Below, one piece after another: positions 1 through 8,465 of a stretch of DNA of 64,000 nt. Position numbers and translations under genes: made by a program. Source of the stretch: Phocaeicola_A sp045647865 (GTDB lineage: Bacteria > Bacteroidota > Bacteroidia > Bacteroidales > Bacteroidaceae); NCBI GenBank assembly GCA_045647865.1, contig JAZRMW010000002.1, positions 62,001-126,000 of the forward strand, written 5' to 3'. Under the pieces are notes generated by a model. The model saw only the letters and a program-made list of their open reading frames with translations. It did no database searches and was not told where the DNA came from. Numbering within the stretch: the first letter of the stretch is position 1; every line of letters begins with the position of its first letter.

Positions 1-553
1 CAGCAGCCGCACGGGCATTTTGGGTAGCTTCCTCTATCATTTGTGGTTTGATACGGTTCAAGTCGGTATAATCATATTGGACATTGTACCGATAGTCGCC
101 ACTCGTGATGGCTATCCCTTGTTTCAAAAGTTCACTCTGTTCGCTGATAAGTCGGCGTACAAGATCCACTTGCATGGAAGTGACGGTAATGACTGCTGTC
201 ACATTATAGCGGTAACCTGTACGGTTTTCGCTATACCGTTCGGCGTTGAAGTCTATGATTTCTGGAGCATTTACAGTTATTTCTTCCGCGGTGATACCTT
301 TTTGTTTGAGGAAATTGACAATGGTGGTATTGGTATTACTTATTTGATTGTACAGTATTGGAAGGTCGTTTCCCAAAACCTTGTACATCAAAGGCCATGT
401 CACCTTGTTGGCCGAAACTTCCATTTCGGCTAATCCTTTTACATTGACTACACGGTCTCGGTTGGCAGAACTATCTAAACCGTCCTTTATGAACTTACCC
501 ATTAGCAACAACCCGGTCGCAAGGATGAAAGCTTCCAATTTCCAACTTTTCAT
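1..553 (-). CDS. SIMPL (DUF541) domain protein, truncated by window edge
   Basis: The frame opens at ATG 553 and runs off the left edge without a stop, giving the first 184 residues. Residues about 8-20 are hydrophobic and act as a signal peptide or anchor. The following text, VVNVKGLAEMEVSANKV, is the usual entry of the SIMPL fold. Further on are an NTTIVNFLKQKGITAEEI helix and a YRYNVTAVITVTSMQVD strand pair, both expected for the family. SIMPL proteins are periplasmic or surface proteins whose biochemical role is not settled; some are linked to oxidative stress. A full promoter lies just upstream, so the gene is probably transcribed alone, away from the secA operon. The assignment is by pattern recognition of the family. 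Confidence 0.8.
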   Translation of the reverse strand, partial: MKSWKLEAFILATGLLLMGKFIKDGLDSSANRDRVVNVKGLAEMEVSANKVTWPLMYKVLGNDLPILYNQISNTNTTIVNFLKQKGITAEEITVNAPEIIDFNAERYSENRTGYRYNVTAVITVTSMQVDLVRRLISEQSELLKQGIAITSGDYRYNVQYDYTDLNRIKPQMIEEATQNARAAA

Positions 554-585
554 GTGAATACTTTTTTATTACGAATATATGGAAA

Positions 586-617
586 CAAAAATACCGTTTC
601 TTTTTCTAACCAACAAA
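586..617 (-). promoter_or_regulatory. Bacteroidetes primary sigma promoter for the SIMPL gene
   Basis: On the minus strand TTTG (614-617) and TATTTTTG (586-593) are separated by exactly 20 bp, matching the -33/-7 consensus TTTG-N19/20-TAnnTTTG. The start codon is 33 bp downstream of the -7 box. Confidence 0.75.
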
Positions 618-738
618 TTAACTATACCTTTTTTTTAGAAAATCGTGATTATTTCTGTATAAAAAACTCAGAATCGTTGTCATATAGGATATTTGTGAAA
701 AAAAAGATATTTTTTTCGTGAAATTGATTTTATTCACT

Positions 739-746
739 TAATTTTG
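739..746 (+). promoter_or_regulatory. Probable -7 box for the Lnb-secA operon
   Basis: TAATTTTG matches TAnnTTTG and lies 33 bp before the ATG at 780. No convincing TTTG is seen at the -33 distance, so the call rests on the -7 element alone. Confidence 0.5.
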
Positions 747-779
747 CAGCGTTTCATGAAATAATGCAGTTACAGACTT

Positions 780-956
780 ATGGATAATGCCGATAATACA
801 AAAATAGCTTCTAACGAAATAGCATTGATGACCTATGCATTGGATAATGCCATAGAGGATATTTTTGCTACAAAAGTTGATGCTACGATGGAGTATGCCA
901 ATATCGGTAAAGGTACGACGTTCCGTTTTACCTTATCAATATCAGAGGAAGGATAA
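780..956 (+). CDS. Small protein (58 aa), possible histidine-kinase C-terminal remnant
   Basis: An ATG at 780 opens a 58-codon frame ending with TAA at 954-956, 8 bp before the next gene, so the two are probably co-transcribed. The protein is acidic and has no signal peptide or membrane segment. Its last third, GKGTTFRFTLSIS, resembles the final strand of histidine-kinase ATPase domains (the G.GT.F.F.LP pattern). No N, G1 or F box is present, so it cannot be a functional kinase domain. It may be a decayed kinase tail or an unrelated small protein. I do not recognise a family with confidence. Confidence 0.45.
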   Translation: MDNADNTKIASNEIALMTYALDNAIEDIFATKVDATMEYANIGKGTTFRFTLSISEEG

Positions 957-964
957 GAAGGGAT

Positions 965-2143
965 ATGGGGAAAGTAATAAAAACGTTTTTACTGTTGGTT
1001 GGTATCTGGTTCGGAACTAGTGCTCCGTTGTTTGCCAAATGCGATTCATTGCAGTTTAGTCTGTTGACTTGTGAACCGGGAGAATTGGTCTATGAATTAT
1101 TTGGTCATACAGCTATTCGTGGGAGAAATTTGACAACAGGAGAGGATTGGGTCTATAATTACGGTGTTTTTGATTTTGGTGCACCCAACTTTGTCATGCG
1201 TTTTGTTAAAGGGGAGACCGATTATCAGTTGGGTGTGGTTCCCTATTATTGGTTTGAACGTGAATATCGGATGCGCGGCTCGGCTGTGACGGAGCAGGTG
1301 TTGGCTTTGACGGAACACGAGACATGGCTGTTGGATAGCCTGTTACGTACGAATTATCTTCCTGAAAATCGGGTTTATCGATATAATTATTTTTATGACA
1401 ATTGTACGACACGTGCCCGTGATCGCATAGAGGATGCTTTGGAAGGTTTGGTTTGCTATGGTGATATGGATGACGATTATACGTTCCGTCAATGGGTTTC
1501 TCGACATACTCAAGGACATCCGTGGGCTGATTTTGGTATAGGGCTTTGTTTGGGAGCAGAAGCTGATGTTCCTATAGATTCTCGTACGCAGATGTTTTTG
1601 CCTGCGAATTTGATGAAAGCATTGAACCTGGCAAGATTGCAGGATGGAAGAACGTTGGTGAAAAACGAACGGAATATCATTCCCTCCACTCGTCCATTGG
1701 TTGAAAATGCAGTACTTATCACTCCAATGCAAGTGGCATTACTGTTGCTGTTAGTGGTTTTGGTTTGTAGTTTGATTGAGTGGCGTAGGGGTAAAATATG
1801 GTGGATGATTGACCTTGTATTATTTGCTTTGCAGGGAATCGCCGGTTGTATTATTGCTTTCCTGTTTTTCTTTTCGGTACACCCTACAGTGGGGTCAAAT
1901 TATTTGTTGGCGATATTCAATCCAATACCGTTGGTTTGTTTACCTTGGATGATAATTAGGGTTCGAAAAGGGGAAAAAACACTTTATGATGTGGTAAATG
2001 TAGTAATATTAACACTTTTTATAGCCTTTTTGCCTCTGATTCCTCAAAAAATTAGTTTAGTCGTTGTACCTTTGGCACTGAATTTGTTGATACGTTCGGT
2101 ATTGCACCTTGTTGTAGCGCATAAAAAGGTGTTCCGTTGTTGA
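965..2143 (+). CDS. DUF4105 / Lnb-type lipoprotein N-acyltransferase-like membrane protein
   Basis: The 392-residue protein has a signal peptide (cleavage near LFAK), a periplasmic domain to about residue 250, and a C-terminal part with about four hydrophobic membrane segments (about 255-275, 280-305, 315-335, 345-380). The periplasmic domain carries the DUF4105 hallmarks: YELFGHTAIRG near residue 50, and NYFYDNCTTRARD near 142-154 with a conserved Cys. The family is now called Lnb_N after a Bacteroides lipoprotein N-acyltransferase, which adds the third acyl chain to lipoproteins where no Lnt exists. The His of FGH and the Cys of DNCTTR are candidate catalytic residues by inference. It lies 10 bp before the phosphatase-fold gene and in the same operon as secA. 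Family assignment is firm; the exact enzymatic role is inferred. Confidence 0.8.
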   Translation: MGKVIKTFLLLVGIWFGTSAPLFAKCDSLQFSLLTCEPGELVYELFGHTAIRGRNLTTGEDWVYNYGVFDFGAPNFVMRFVKGETDYQLGVVPYYWFEREYRMRGSAVTEQVLALTEHETWLLDSLLRTNYLPENRVYRYNYFYDNCTTRARDRIEDALEGLVCYGDMDDDYTFRQWVSRHTQGHPWADFGIGLCLGAEADVPIDSRTQMFLPANLMKALNLARLQDGRTLVKNERNIIPSTRPLVENAVLITPMQVALLLLLVVLVCSLIEWRRGKIWWMIDLVLFALQGIAGCIIAFLFFFSVHPTVGSNYLLAIFNPIPLVCLPWMIIRVRKGEKTLYDVVNVVILTLFIAFLPLIPQKISLVVVPLALNLLIRSVLHLVVAHKKVFRC

Positions 2144-2153
2144 ATATTAGAAA

Positions 2154-3728
2154 ATGAAAGAAAAGATACTTTCGTCATTGTTGACCGTTTTGGCCTTTTC
2201 GGCATTGCAGGCACAGACAAACTCTGTGCCTGCAATGCCGCGTTTGGTCGTAGGTATTACTATCGATCAATTCCGTAGTGATTATTTAGAGGCTTTTGCT
2301 GCACTCTATGGAAACCAAGGGTTCAAGCGTTTGTTGGCTGATGGGAAAATATATAGTAATGTGCTATACGGTTTCCAACATGTAGATCGTGCTTCGGCTT
2401 TGGCTGCAATCTATAGCGGGACTTCTCCATTCAAAAATGGCATTGTTGCACAACAGTGGCTTGATCGTTCTGCATTGAGACCAGTCTTTTGTGTGGATGA
2501 CAATAACTTTATCGGTTATTATACCACAGAGTGTACCTCACCTCAATATCTGTTGGTTTCAACTTTGACAGATGAATTGGAGATGGCCACAAAAGGTAAG
2601 TCTATTGTCTATGCTATTGCTCCTTATCGTGATGCGGCTATTTTAGCAGCAGGTCATGCGGGCGATGGAGCTTGTTGGTTGGATGATGTGACTGGTGATT
2701 GGGCAGCAACGAGCTATTATGGAACATGTCCAAAGTGGTTGGAAAAATATAACGACAATGATGGAGCAGATGTCCGTATCAATAATCTGCAATGGGAACC
2801 GATGTTGCCCATGGATAGATATGATAATCCGGATGGTGAGTCTTCGTTTAGCTATGGTTTTGTTGGAGAACGTCGTTTCCGAAAACTGAAGGCTTCACCT
2901 TGTGTGAATAACGAGGTGAACCATGTGGTGAAAGCCTTGTTATACGATTCTATGTTAGGTGCTGATCCAATAACAGATTTCTTGTCGGTGACCTATAATG
3001 CCGGTTCGTATTATCGGGAAAGTATGCGGGAATCGTATTTGGAGATGCAGGATACTTATGTTCGTTTGGATCGGGATATAGCCTCGTTGTTGGATTTGAT
3101 AGAAAAGAAAGTGGGGTTGCAGAACACCTTGTTTTTTGTGACATCTACCGGGTATATGGATCAAATGCAACAAGACTATGCTCAATATCGTGTCCCGACA
3201 GGAGAATTTCATATAAATCGTGCTACAGCACTACTTAATATGTATCTGATGGCTCTATATGGTGAAGGGCAGTACGTAGAGGCTTATCATGGATTGCAAA
3301 TTTATCTGGACCATAAGTTGTTGGAAAAGAAACAACTTTCGTTAAGGGAAATTTTAAGGAGAAGTGCAGAATTCTTGGCAGAGTTGAGTGGAGTACAGAA
3401 AGTCTATACTTCCCATGATTTTTTGTTAGGAGGGATGTCGGCAGAATATGAAATGGTTCGTAATTCTTACAACGGACGTCGTTCGGGCGATTTGATTGTG
3501 GAAGTTAATGCCGGTTGGAAATTGTTGGATGCCGACTCAAAGGAGGTGAAGCAGGTGCATGATGGTCGGATTCCTTTTCCATTGTTATTCATGGGGACAG
3601 GTATTACCCCCGGGAAAGTGGATACCCCCGTTTATACCGATTGTATCGCTCCGACATTGACTTCGTTGATGCGGATTCGGGCACCGAATGGATGTGTGGA
3701 AACTCCTGCTCCAGGAATTTTCAAGTAA
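2154..3728 (+). CDS. Secreted alkaline-phosphatase-superfamily protein, probable pseudoenzyme
   Basis: The 524-residue protein has a signal peptide (cleavage after LQAQ). The fold of the PafA-like phosphatase/nucleotide pyrophosphatase family is recognisable in ITIDQFRSDYLEAF (31-48), IYSGTSPFKNGI (86-97), the R-D-A-AILAAGHAGDGACWLDDVTG stretch around 160-185, and the C-terminal DCIAPTLTSLMRI. The metal and nucleophile positions are degraded. The nucleophile region, usually T-A-P-G-H, reads DRASALAA. The D-x3-H zinc motif reads GSYYRES. The usual TADHG is replaced by VTSTGYM. Only the first Asp (D38) is kept. I infer a non-catalytic structural or binding role, possibly in envelope assembly given the Lnb and secA neighbours. 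Gaps are 10 bp upstream and 62 bp downstream. Confidence 0.75.
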   Translation: MKEKILSSLLTVLAFSALQAQTNSVPAMPRLVVGITIDQFRSDYLEAFAALYGNQGFKRLLADGKIYSNVLYGFQHVDRASALAAIYSGTSPFKNGIVAQQWLDRSALRPVFCVDDNNFIGYYTTECTSPQYLLVSTLTDELEMATKGKSIVYAIAPYRDAAILAAGHAGDGACWLDDVTGDWAATSYYGTCPKWLEKYNDNDGADVRINNLQWEPMLPMDRYDNPDGESSFSYGFVGERRFRKLKASPCVNNEVNHVVKALLYDSMLGADPITDFLSVTYNAGSYYRESMRESYLEMQDTYVRLDRDIASLLDLIEKKVGLQNTLFFVTSTGYMDQMQQDYAQYRVPTGEFHINRATALLNMYLMALYGEGQYVEAYHGLQIYLDHKLLEKKQLSLREILRRSAEFLAELSGVQKVYTSHDFLLGGMSAEYEMVRNSYNGRRSGDLIVEVNAGWKLLDADSKEVKQVHDGRIPFPLLFMGTGITPGKVDTPVYTDCIAPTLTSLMRIRAPNGCVETPAPGIFK

Positions 3729-3790
3729 TGGTAAGGTGTTGTCTTCCAACACAGAATCAATAATGTAAAAAAATAAATAAAAATAAGAAT

Positions 3791-6700
3791 ATGGGATTTA
3801 ATGAATTTTTAAGTAAGATATTCGGAAATAAATCTACTCGTGACATGAAGGAAATACAGCCATGGGTGGAGAAAGTGAAAAAAGCTTATGAGAATATCTC
3901 GAAATTGAGCAACGATGAACTGCGTGCAAAAACAGAAGAGCTGAAGCGTATTATCCGTGAATCAGCCAAGCTGGAGAACGAAAAGTTGGTAGAACTAAAA
4001 GGGAAGATTGAGGAGACTCCGATTGAAAATCGTGAACCTTTGTTCGCTCAGATTGACAAACTGGAGAAAGAGGTTCTTGACCGTTATGAAGATGCCCTCA
4101 ATGAAGTGTTGCCTGATGCTTTTGCTATAGTAAAGGATACAGCCCGTCGATTTACAGAGTTGGGTGAAGTGGAAGTCACTGCAACAGATTTTGATCGCGA
4201 CTTGGCGGCTCAAGGTAAAGATTTCGTCCGTATAGAAGGTGACAAGGCTATTTGGCTCAATCATTGGAGTGCCGGTGGAAACGATACAATCTGGAACATG
4301 GTGCATTACGATGTACAATTATTCGGTGGTGTTGTGCTCCATAAAGGAAAAATTGCGGAAATGGCAACTGGTGAGGGTAAGACACTTGTGGCTACTTTGC
4401 CGGTATTCCTGAATGCACTGACAGGAAATGGTGTACACGTGGTGACGGTGAATGATTACCTTTCTAAACGTGACTCTGAGTGGATGGGGCCTCTTTACCA
4501 GTTCCATGGCCTGAGTGTGGATTGCATTGATAAACATCAGCCGAATAGTGAGGCTCGTCGTAAAGCTTATCGTGCCGACATTACTTTTGGAACCAACAAT
4601 GAGTTTGGTTTTGACTATCTGCGTGACAATATGGCAGGAAATCCGCGCGAGTTGGTACAGCGGATGCATAATTATGCCATTGTTGATGAGGTTGACTCTG
4701 TGTTGATTGATGATGCCCGTACTCCATTGATCATTTCCGGTCCTGTGCCAAAGGGAGGGGATCAATTGTTTGAGGAACTACGTCCGCAGGTTGAACGTTT
4801 GATGGAAGCCCAACGTAAGTTGGCTACTCAGTTGTTGGCTGACTCAAAGCGCTTGATTGCCAGTGAAAACAAGGAAGAGCAGGAAGCGGGATTCCTTTCT
4901 TTGTTCCGTAGCCACAAAGCGTTGCCTAAAAATAAACCATTGATTAAGTTCCTCAGCGAACCGGGAGTTAAAGCCGGAATGCTTAAGACTGAGGAAATCT
5001 ATATGGAGCAGAACAACAAGCGTATGCCTGAAGCTGTAGAGCCACTTTATTTCGTGATAGACGAAAAGATGCGTAGTGTGGATTTGACAGATAAGGGTAT
5101 CGATTTGATTTCAGGTACGACATCCGATCCAAACTTCTTTGTACTTCCTGATATTACGGCTCAATTGGCAGAGTTGGAAAATGAGCAATTGACCGATGAA
5201 GAGCGTTTGGTCAAGAAGGATGCTCTATTGGCAGATTATTCTGTAAAGAGTGAGCGTGTGCATACCATCAATCAGTTGTTGAAGGCGTATGCCATGTTTG
5301 AACGTGATACGGAGTATGTCGTAATGGATGGACAGGTAAAGATTGTTGATGAACAGACCGGCCGTATTATGGAAGGTCGTCGTTATTCTGACGGATTGCA
5401 TCAAGCTATCGAAGCTAAAGAGCGTGTAAAAGTGGAGGCAGCTACGCAGACTTTTGCAACCATCACGTTGCAGAATTACTTCCGTATGTATCACAAACTT
5501 TCAGGTATGACTGGTACGGCGGAGACCGAAGCTGGCGAGTTTTGGGACATCTATAAGTTGGACGTTGTTGTTATTCCTACCAATCGCCCTATTGCTCGTA
5601 TTGACATGAATGATCGCGTCTATAAGACTAAACGTGAGAAGTATAAGGCTGTGATTGAGGAGGTCGAGAGAATGGTGCAAGCAGGTCGTCCGGTATTGGT
5701 GGGTACTACATCTGTTGAAATCAGTGAAATGTTGAGCAAAATGTTGACCATGCGCAAGATTGAACACAATGTGTTGAATGCCAAGCTCCACCAGAAGGAG
5801 GCCGACATTGTCGCACGTGCAGGACAAAAGAGTATCGTGACTATTGCTACAAACATGGCAGGTCGTGGTACTGATATCAAGCTCAGTCCCGAAGTGAAGG
5901 CTGCAGGTGGTTTGGCTATCATCGGAACAGAGCGTCACGAAAGCCGCCGTGTGGACCGTCAGTTGCGTGGACGTGCAGGTCGTCAAGGTGACCCGGGTTC
6001 TTCAGTATTCTTTGTATCCTTGGAAGATGATTTGATGCGTCTTTTTTCTTCTGATCGTATTGCAACTGTGATGGATAAACTTGGTTTCAAAGAGGGTGAG
6101 GTTATTGAACACAGTATGATTTCGAAGTCTATAGAGAAGGCTCAGAAGAAGGTGGAAGAGAACCATTTTGGAAGCCGTAAGCGTTTGCTTGAGTATGATG
6201 ATGTGATGAATAAGCAGCGTACGGTTGTTTATAGCAAGCGTCGTCATGCATTGATGGGTGAGCGTATTGGTATGGATATTGTGAACATGGTATGGGACCG
6301 TTGTGCCAATGTCGTGGAGAATCATGATTATGAAGGAGCCAAGATGGAGACCTTGAAAACATTGGCAATGGAATTGCCATTGACTGAAAAGGAATTCAAC
6401 GAAGGCAAGAAAGATGATTTGGCCGAAAAGGTTTTTGTTCGGGCTATGGACAATTTCAAGCGTCGTGCTGATCAATTGGCAAGTGTCGCTTATCCCGTCA
6501 TCAAGAAAATCTACGAAGAGAATGGTCATATGTATGAGAATATCTTGATTCCTATTACTGATGGCCGTCGTCTGTATCAGATTCCTGTAAGTCTGAAGGC
6601 TGCATACGAGACCGAGTGTAAGGAAGCTGTCAAGGAGTTCCAGAAGGCTATTCTGTTGCATACTATTGATGAGGCTTGGAAAGAGAACTTGCGTGAGTTG

Positions 6701-7084
6701 GATGAATTGAAGCATTCGGTACAGAATGCCAGCTACGAGCAGAAAGACCCGCTGCTAATCTTCAAGTTTGAGTCGGTAACTTTGTTTGATAATATGGTAA
6801 GCAAGATTAACGACCAGACAGTGGCAGTGTTGATGCGTGCTCAAATTCCTGTTCGTGAACCTGAGCAAGTGCAACAGGCTGCTCCCGAACGTCCGGCACC
6901 TCGCCAACAGTATCAAGAGACGAAGACTGACTTGAGTGATCCCAATCAACGTCAAGCAGCTGCACGTGATACTCGTGAAGTGAAACGGGAACCGGTTCGT
7001 GCACAGCATACCGTAGGACGTAATGATCCTTGTCCTTGTGGAAGTGGTAAGAAATTCAAGCACTGCCACGGAAAAGGTTTGTAA
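3791..7084 (+). CDS. secA: Preprotein translocase ATPase SecA
   Basis: SecA drives export of unfolded proteins through SecYEG at the inner membrane. At 1097 residues it is longer than the E. coli protein, as usual in Bacteroidetes, because of extra sequence in and after the first nucleotide-binding fold. Walker A is MATGEGKT (about 191-198), the DEAD-type motif is IVDEVDSVLIDDARTPLIISG, and the second motor domain shows GTDIKLS and the arginine-finger region LRGRAGRQGDPGSS. The C-terminus ends in the SEC-C zinc motif CPCGSGKKFKHCHG after a Gln/Pro-rich linker. It starts at ATG 3791 after an AT-rich spacer and is the last gene of the operon, followed by a strong terminator. Confidence 0.98.
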   Translation: MGFNEFLSKIFGNKSTRDMKEIQPWVEKVKKAYENISKLSNDELRAKTEELKRIIRESAKLENEKLVELKGKIEETPIENREPLFAQIDKLEKEVLDRYEDALNEVLPDAFAIVKDTARRFTELGEVEVTATDFDRDLAAQGKDFVRIEGDKAIWLNHWSAGGNDTIWNMVHYDVQLFGGVVLHKGKIAEMATGEGKTLVATLPVFLNALTGNGVHVVTVNDYLSKRDSEWMGPLYQFHGLSVDCIDKHQPNSEARRKAYRADITFGTNNEFGFDYLRDNMAGNPRELVQRMHNYAIVDEVDSVLIDDARTPLIISGPVPKGGDQLFEELRPQVERLMEAQRKLATQLLADSKRLIASENKEEQEAGFLSLFRSHKALPKNKPLIKFLSEPGVKAGMLKTEEIYMEQNNKRMPEAVEPLYFVIDEKMRSVDLTDKGIDLISGTTSDPNFFVLPDITAQLAELENEQLTDEERLVKKDALLADYSVKSERVHTINQLLKAYAMFERDTEYVVMDGQVKIVDEQTGRIMEGRRYSDGLHQAIEAKERVKVEAATQTFATITLQNYFRMYHKLSGMTGTAETEAGEFWDIYKLDVVVIPTNRPIARIDMNDRVYKTKREKYKAVIEEVERMVQAGRPVLVGTTSVEISEMLSKMLTMRKIEHNVLNAKLHQKEADIVARAGQKSIVTIATNMAGRGTDIKLSPEVKAAGGLAIIGTERHESRRVDRQLRGRAGRQGDPGSSVFFVSLEDDLMRLFSSDRIATVMDKLGFKEGEVIEHSMISKSIEKAQKKVEENHFGSRKRLLEYDDVMNKQRTVVYSKRRHALMGERIGMDIVNMVWDRCANVVENHDYEGAKMETLKTLAMELPLTEKEFNEGKKDDLAEKVFVRAMDNFKRRADQLASVAYPVIKKIYEENGHMYENILIPITDGRRLYQIPVSLKAAYETECKEAVKEFQKAILLHTIDEAWKENLRELDELKHSVQNASYEQKDPLLIFKFESVTLFDNMVSKINDQTVAVLMRAQIPVREPEQVQQAAPERPAPRQQYQETKTDLSDPNQRQAAARDTREVKREPVRAQHTVGRNDPCPCGSGKKFKHCHGKGL

Positions 7085-7105
7085 GTAAATCGTCCAGATG
7101 AATCA

Positions 7106-7146
7106 GGCACGGATTACGCAGATATCTGAGTAATCCGTGCCTTTTT
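7106..7146 (+). terminator. Intrinsic terminator after secA
   Basis: A perfect 12-bp stem (7106-7117 with 7130-7141) encloses a 12-nt loop and is followed by five T. The stem word GGATTACGCAGAT belongs to the GACGCGGAT-type hairpin family found elsewhere in the window. Confidence 0.9.
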
Positions 7147-7210
7147 ATGTAAATTAGCCCCATTCATGAGGTAAATCTACAGCTTTTCTGATGTTTTTTA
7201 GGTAAGAATG

Positions 7211-7240
7211 TTTGTGCGATAGATTTTTTTTGTACTTTTG
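7211..7240 (+). promoter_or_regulatory. Promoter of the hypothetical gene at 7270
   Basis: TTTG (7211-7214) and TACTTTTG (7233-7240) are separated by 18 bp, close to the Bacteroidetes consensus. The start codon follows 30 bp downstream. Confidence 0.7.
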
Positions 7241-7269
7241 AGGGCAAATAAGAATTTCTTTGAAGAAAA

Positions 7270-7728
7270 ATGACAGCCATGAACTTAGGAAAGCAATCTC
7301 AAACCGCTATTTTAACAGCCTTGAAAGAGGCATTCGATAAATTTCCCTTGGGGGGCGGACAGTCAACCGTTGTTTCTGACATAAACCTTCATCCCTGTTT
7401 GGCGAGTGGGGAGTTGATAATCTTAGATGATGACGACCATGAACTTGCTCGTGTAGAAGTGTCAGAGTGGGCTAATTGTGTTCCCGAAGAATTCTATGTT
7501 CAGGTAGAACTCCAGCTCCGTCCTTTATTGGATTCGTTAGAGAAGGATGGTGTTTTAGAAAAACTTTCCCTGTTGAAACCCTATTCTTTTGTATTGATAG
7601 ATGACGAACATGAAACCGTTGCAGAATTACTGCTCATTGATGATGAGACCATGATGTTGAATGACGGTTTATTGAAGGGACTTGATGAAGAATTGGATGC
7701 TTTCTTGGAGCAGTTGTTGGACGCGTAA
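7270..7728 (+). CDS. Conserved-looking hypothetical acidic protein (152 aa)
   Basis: The protein is a 152-residue soluble, strongly acidic protein with no signal peptide or membrane segment; an alternative ATG three codons in (7279) gives MNLGKQSQ. It contains an acidic LDDDDHELARVEVSEWAN stretch (about 53-70) and a related VLIDDEHETVAELLLIDDET stretch (about 118-137). Both have a DD-x-HE-x-V core, so it may consist of two related halves. I do not recognise the family and assign no function. It has its own promoter and follows the secA terminator. It is followed by a dispersed hairpin element rather than a classical T-rich terminator. Confidence 0.65.
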   Translation: MTAMNLGKQSQTAILTALKEAFDKFPLGGGQSTVVSDINLHPCLASGELIILDDDDHELARVEVSEWANCVPEEFYVQVELQLRPLLDSLEKDGVLEKLSLLKPYSFVLIDDEHETVAELLLIDDETMMLNDGLLKGLDEELDAFLEQLLDA

Positions 7729-7774
7729 AACAGATGTAAGATTTCTTGTAATCATATCTTGAGACGTGTGTAAC

Positions 7775-7832
7775 GCGGATAACACAGATTCTTTCTTTTA
7801 TATTATATAAGGAATGTATCTGTGTTATTCGC
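7775..7832. repeat. Dispersed GCGGATAACACAGAT-type hairpin
   Basis: Arms 7775-7789 and 7818-7832 are 15 nt long with one mismatch and a 28-nt AT-rich loop. It lies in the gap after the hypothetical gene and shares its word composition with the elements at 39908, 42103, 58107 and 63130. Confidence 0.65.
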
Positions 7833-7902
7833 ATCATGCTCTTTTGAGTACTTTATGTTGCTAAATTTATACAGAGCCACTTGTTTGCTGTTTATTGGAA
7901 AT

Positions 7903-7942
7903 AAAAAAAGCTGAAAATCATATGATTAACAGCTTTTTTTTT
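7903..7942. terminator. Bidirectional terminator downstream of tRNA-Leu
   Basis: A7-GCTG pairs with CAGC-T7 around an inner palindrome AATCATATGATT. It lies 6 bp after the 3' end of the minus-strand tRNA and has T runs on both strands. Confidence 0.85.
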
Positions 7943-7947
7943 GACTG

Positions 7948-8031
7948 TACCCAGACCCGGGGTCGAACCGGGATGGAAGTGAATCCACTGGTGTTTGAGA
8001 CCAGCGCGTCTACCGATTCCGCCATCTGGGC
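7948..8031 (-). tRNA. tRNA-Leu (anticodon CAA)
   Basis: The minus strand folds into an 84-nt class II tRNA. The acceptor arm GCCCAGA pairs with TCTGGGT with one G-U pair. The D-loop region is GGTAGACGC, and the anticodon arm CTGGT-CTCAAAC-ACCAG gives anticodon CAA. A long variable arm and the TTCGA T-loop follow. CCA is not encoded, as usual in this phylum. It reads the UUG leucine codon. Confidence 0.96.
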
Positions 8032-8056
8032 ATCGTTTGTTTCTCGATTGCGGGTG

Positions 8057-8087
8057 CAAAGGTACTACATTATTTTGAATCTGCAAA
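8057..8087 (-). promoter_or_regulatory. tRNA-Leu promoter
   Basis: On the minus strand TTTG (8084-8087), a 19-bp spacer and TACCTTTG (8057-8064) match the consensus exactly. The tRNA begins 25 bp downstream. Confidence 0.85.
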
Positions 8088-8397
8088 CTTTTTGGTGTTT
8101 TTTTTGTGTTTTGGTGATGTTTTTTAGACTTAAATCCCTTTTTACGTGATTTTGGGGCTATTTAGATAGCTATAAAAGGGAGAAAATGCCAGCTTTTATG
8201 GTGTACTTGCATTTAGAATGAAATGGTCCTAATGGAATGCTCACATTAATTAAGGTATAACTCTTTTATCTTCTTTCTTTATATTCTTTTGGTATGGAGG
8301 AGTCTGTAAATGGTGTTTGGGGGATTGCAGGAAAAACCTTTTGGGTTATGTTTTTTTGTGAAAAGGCAATGAAAATGTTATTAATCAGCTCTTTTTT

Positions 8398-8428
8398 TTT
8401 GTCATATCGTAGGAAACACTTACCTTTG
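8398..8428 (+). promoter_or_regulatory. Promoter of the 2048-residue surface protein gene
   Basis: TTTG (8398-8401), a 19-bp spacer and TACCTTTG (8421-8428) are a full consensus match. The AT-rich leader of about 30 nt has no Shine-Dalgarno sequence. The rest of the 8090-8397 gap is AT-rich and shows nothing I can interpret. Confidence 0.85.
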
Positions 8429-8465
8429 CACCCTAAACACATTTTATTAATTAAATATTTATTTT

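Noticed and set aside
3736..3752. Terminator between the phosphatase-fold gene and secA
   Set aside because: GTGTTG/CAACAC is only 6 bp and has no T run, so secA is kept in the operon.
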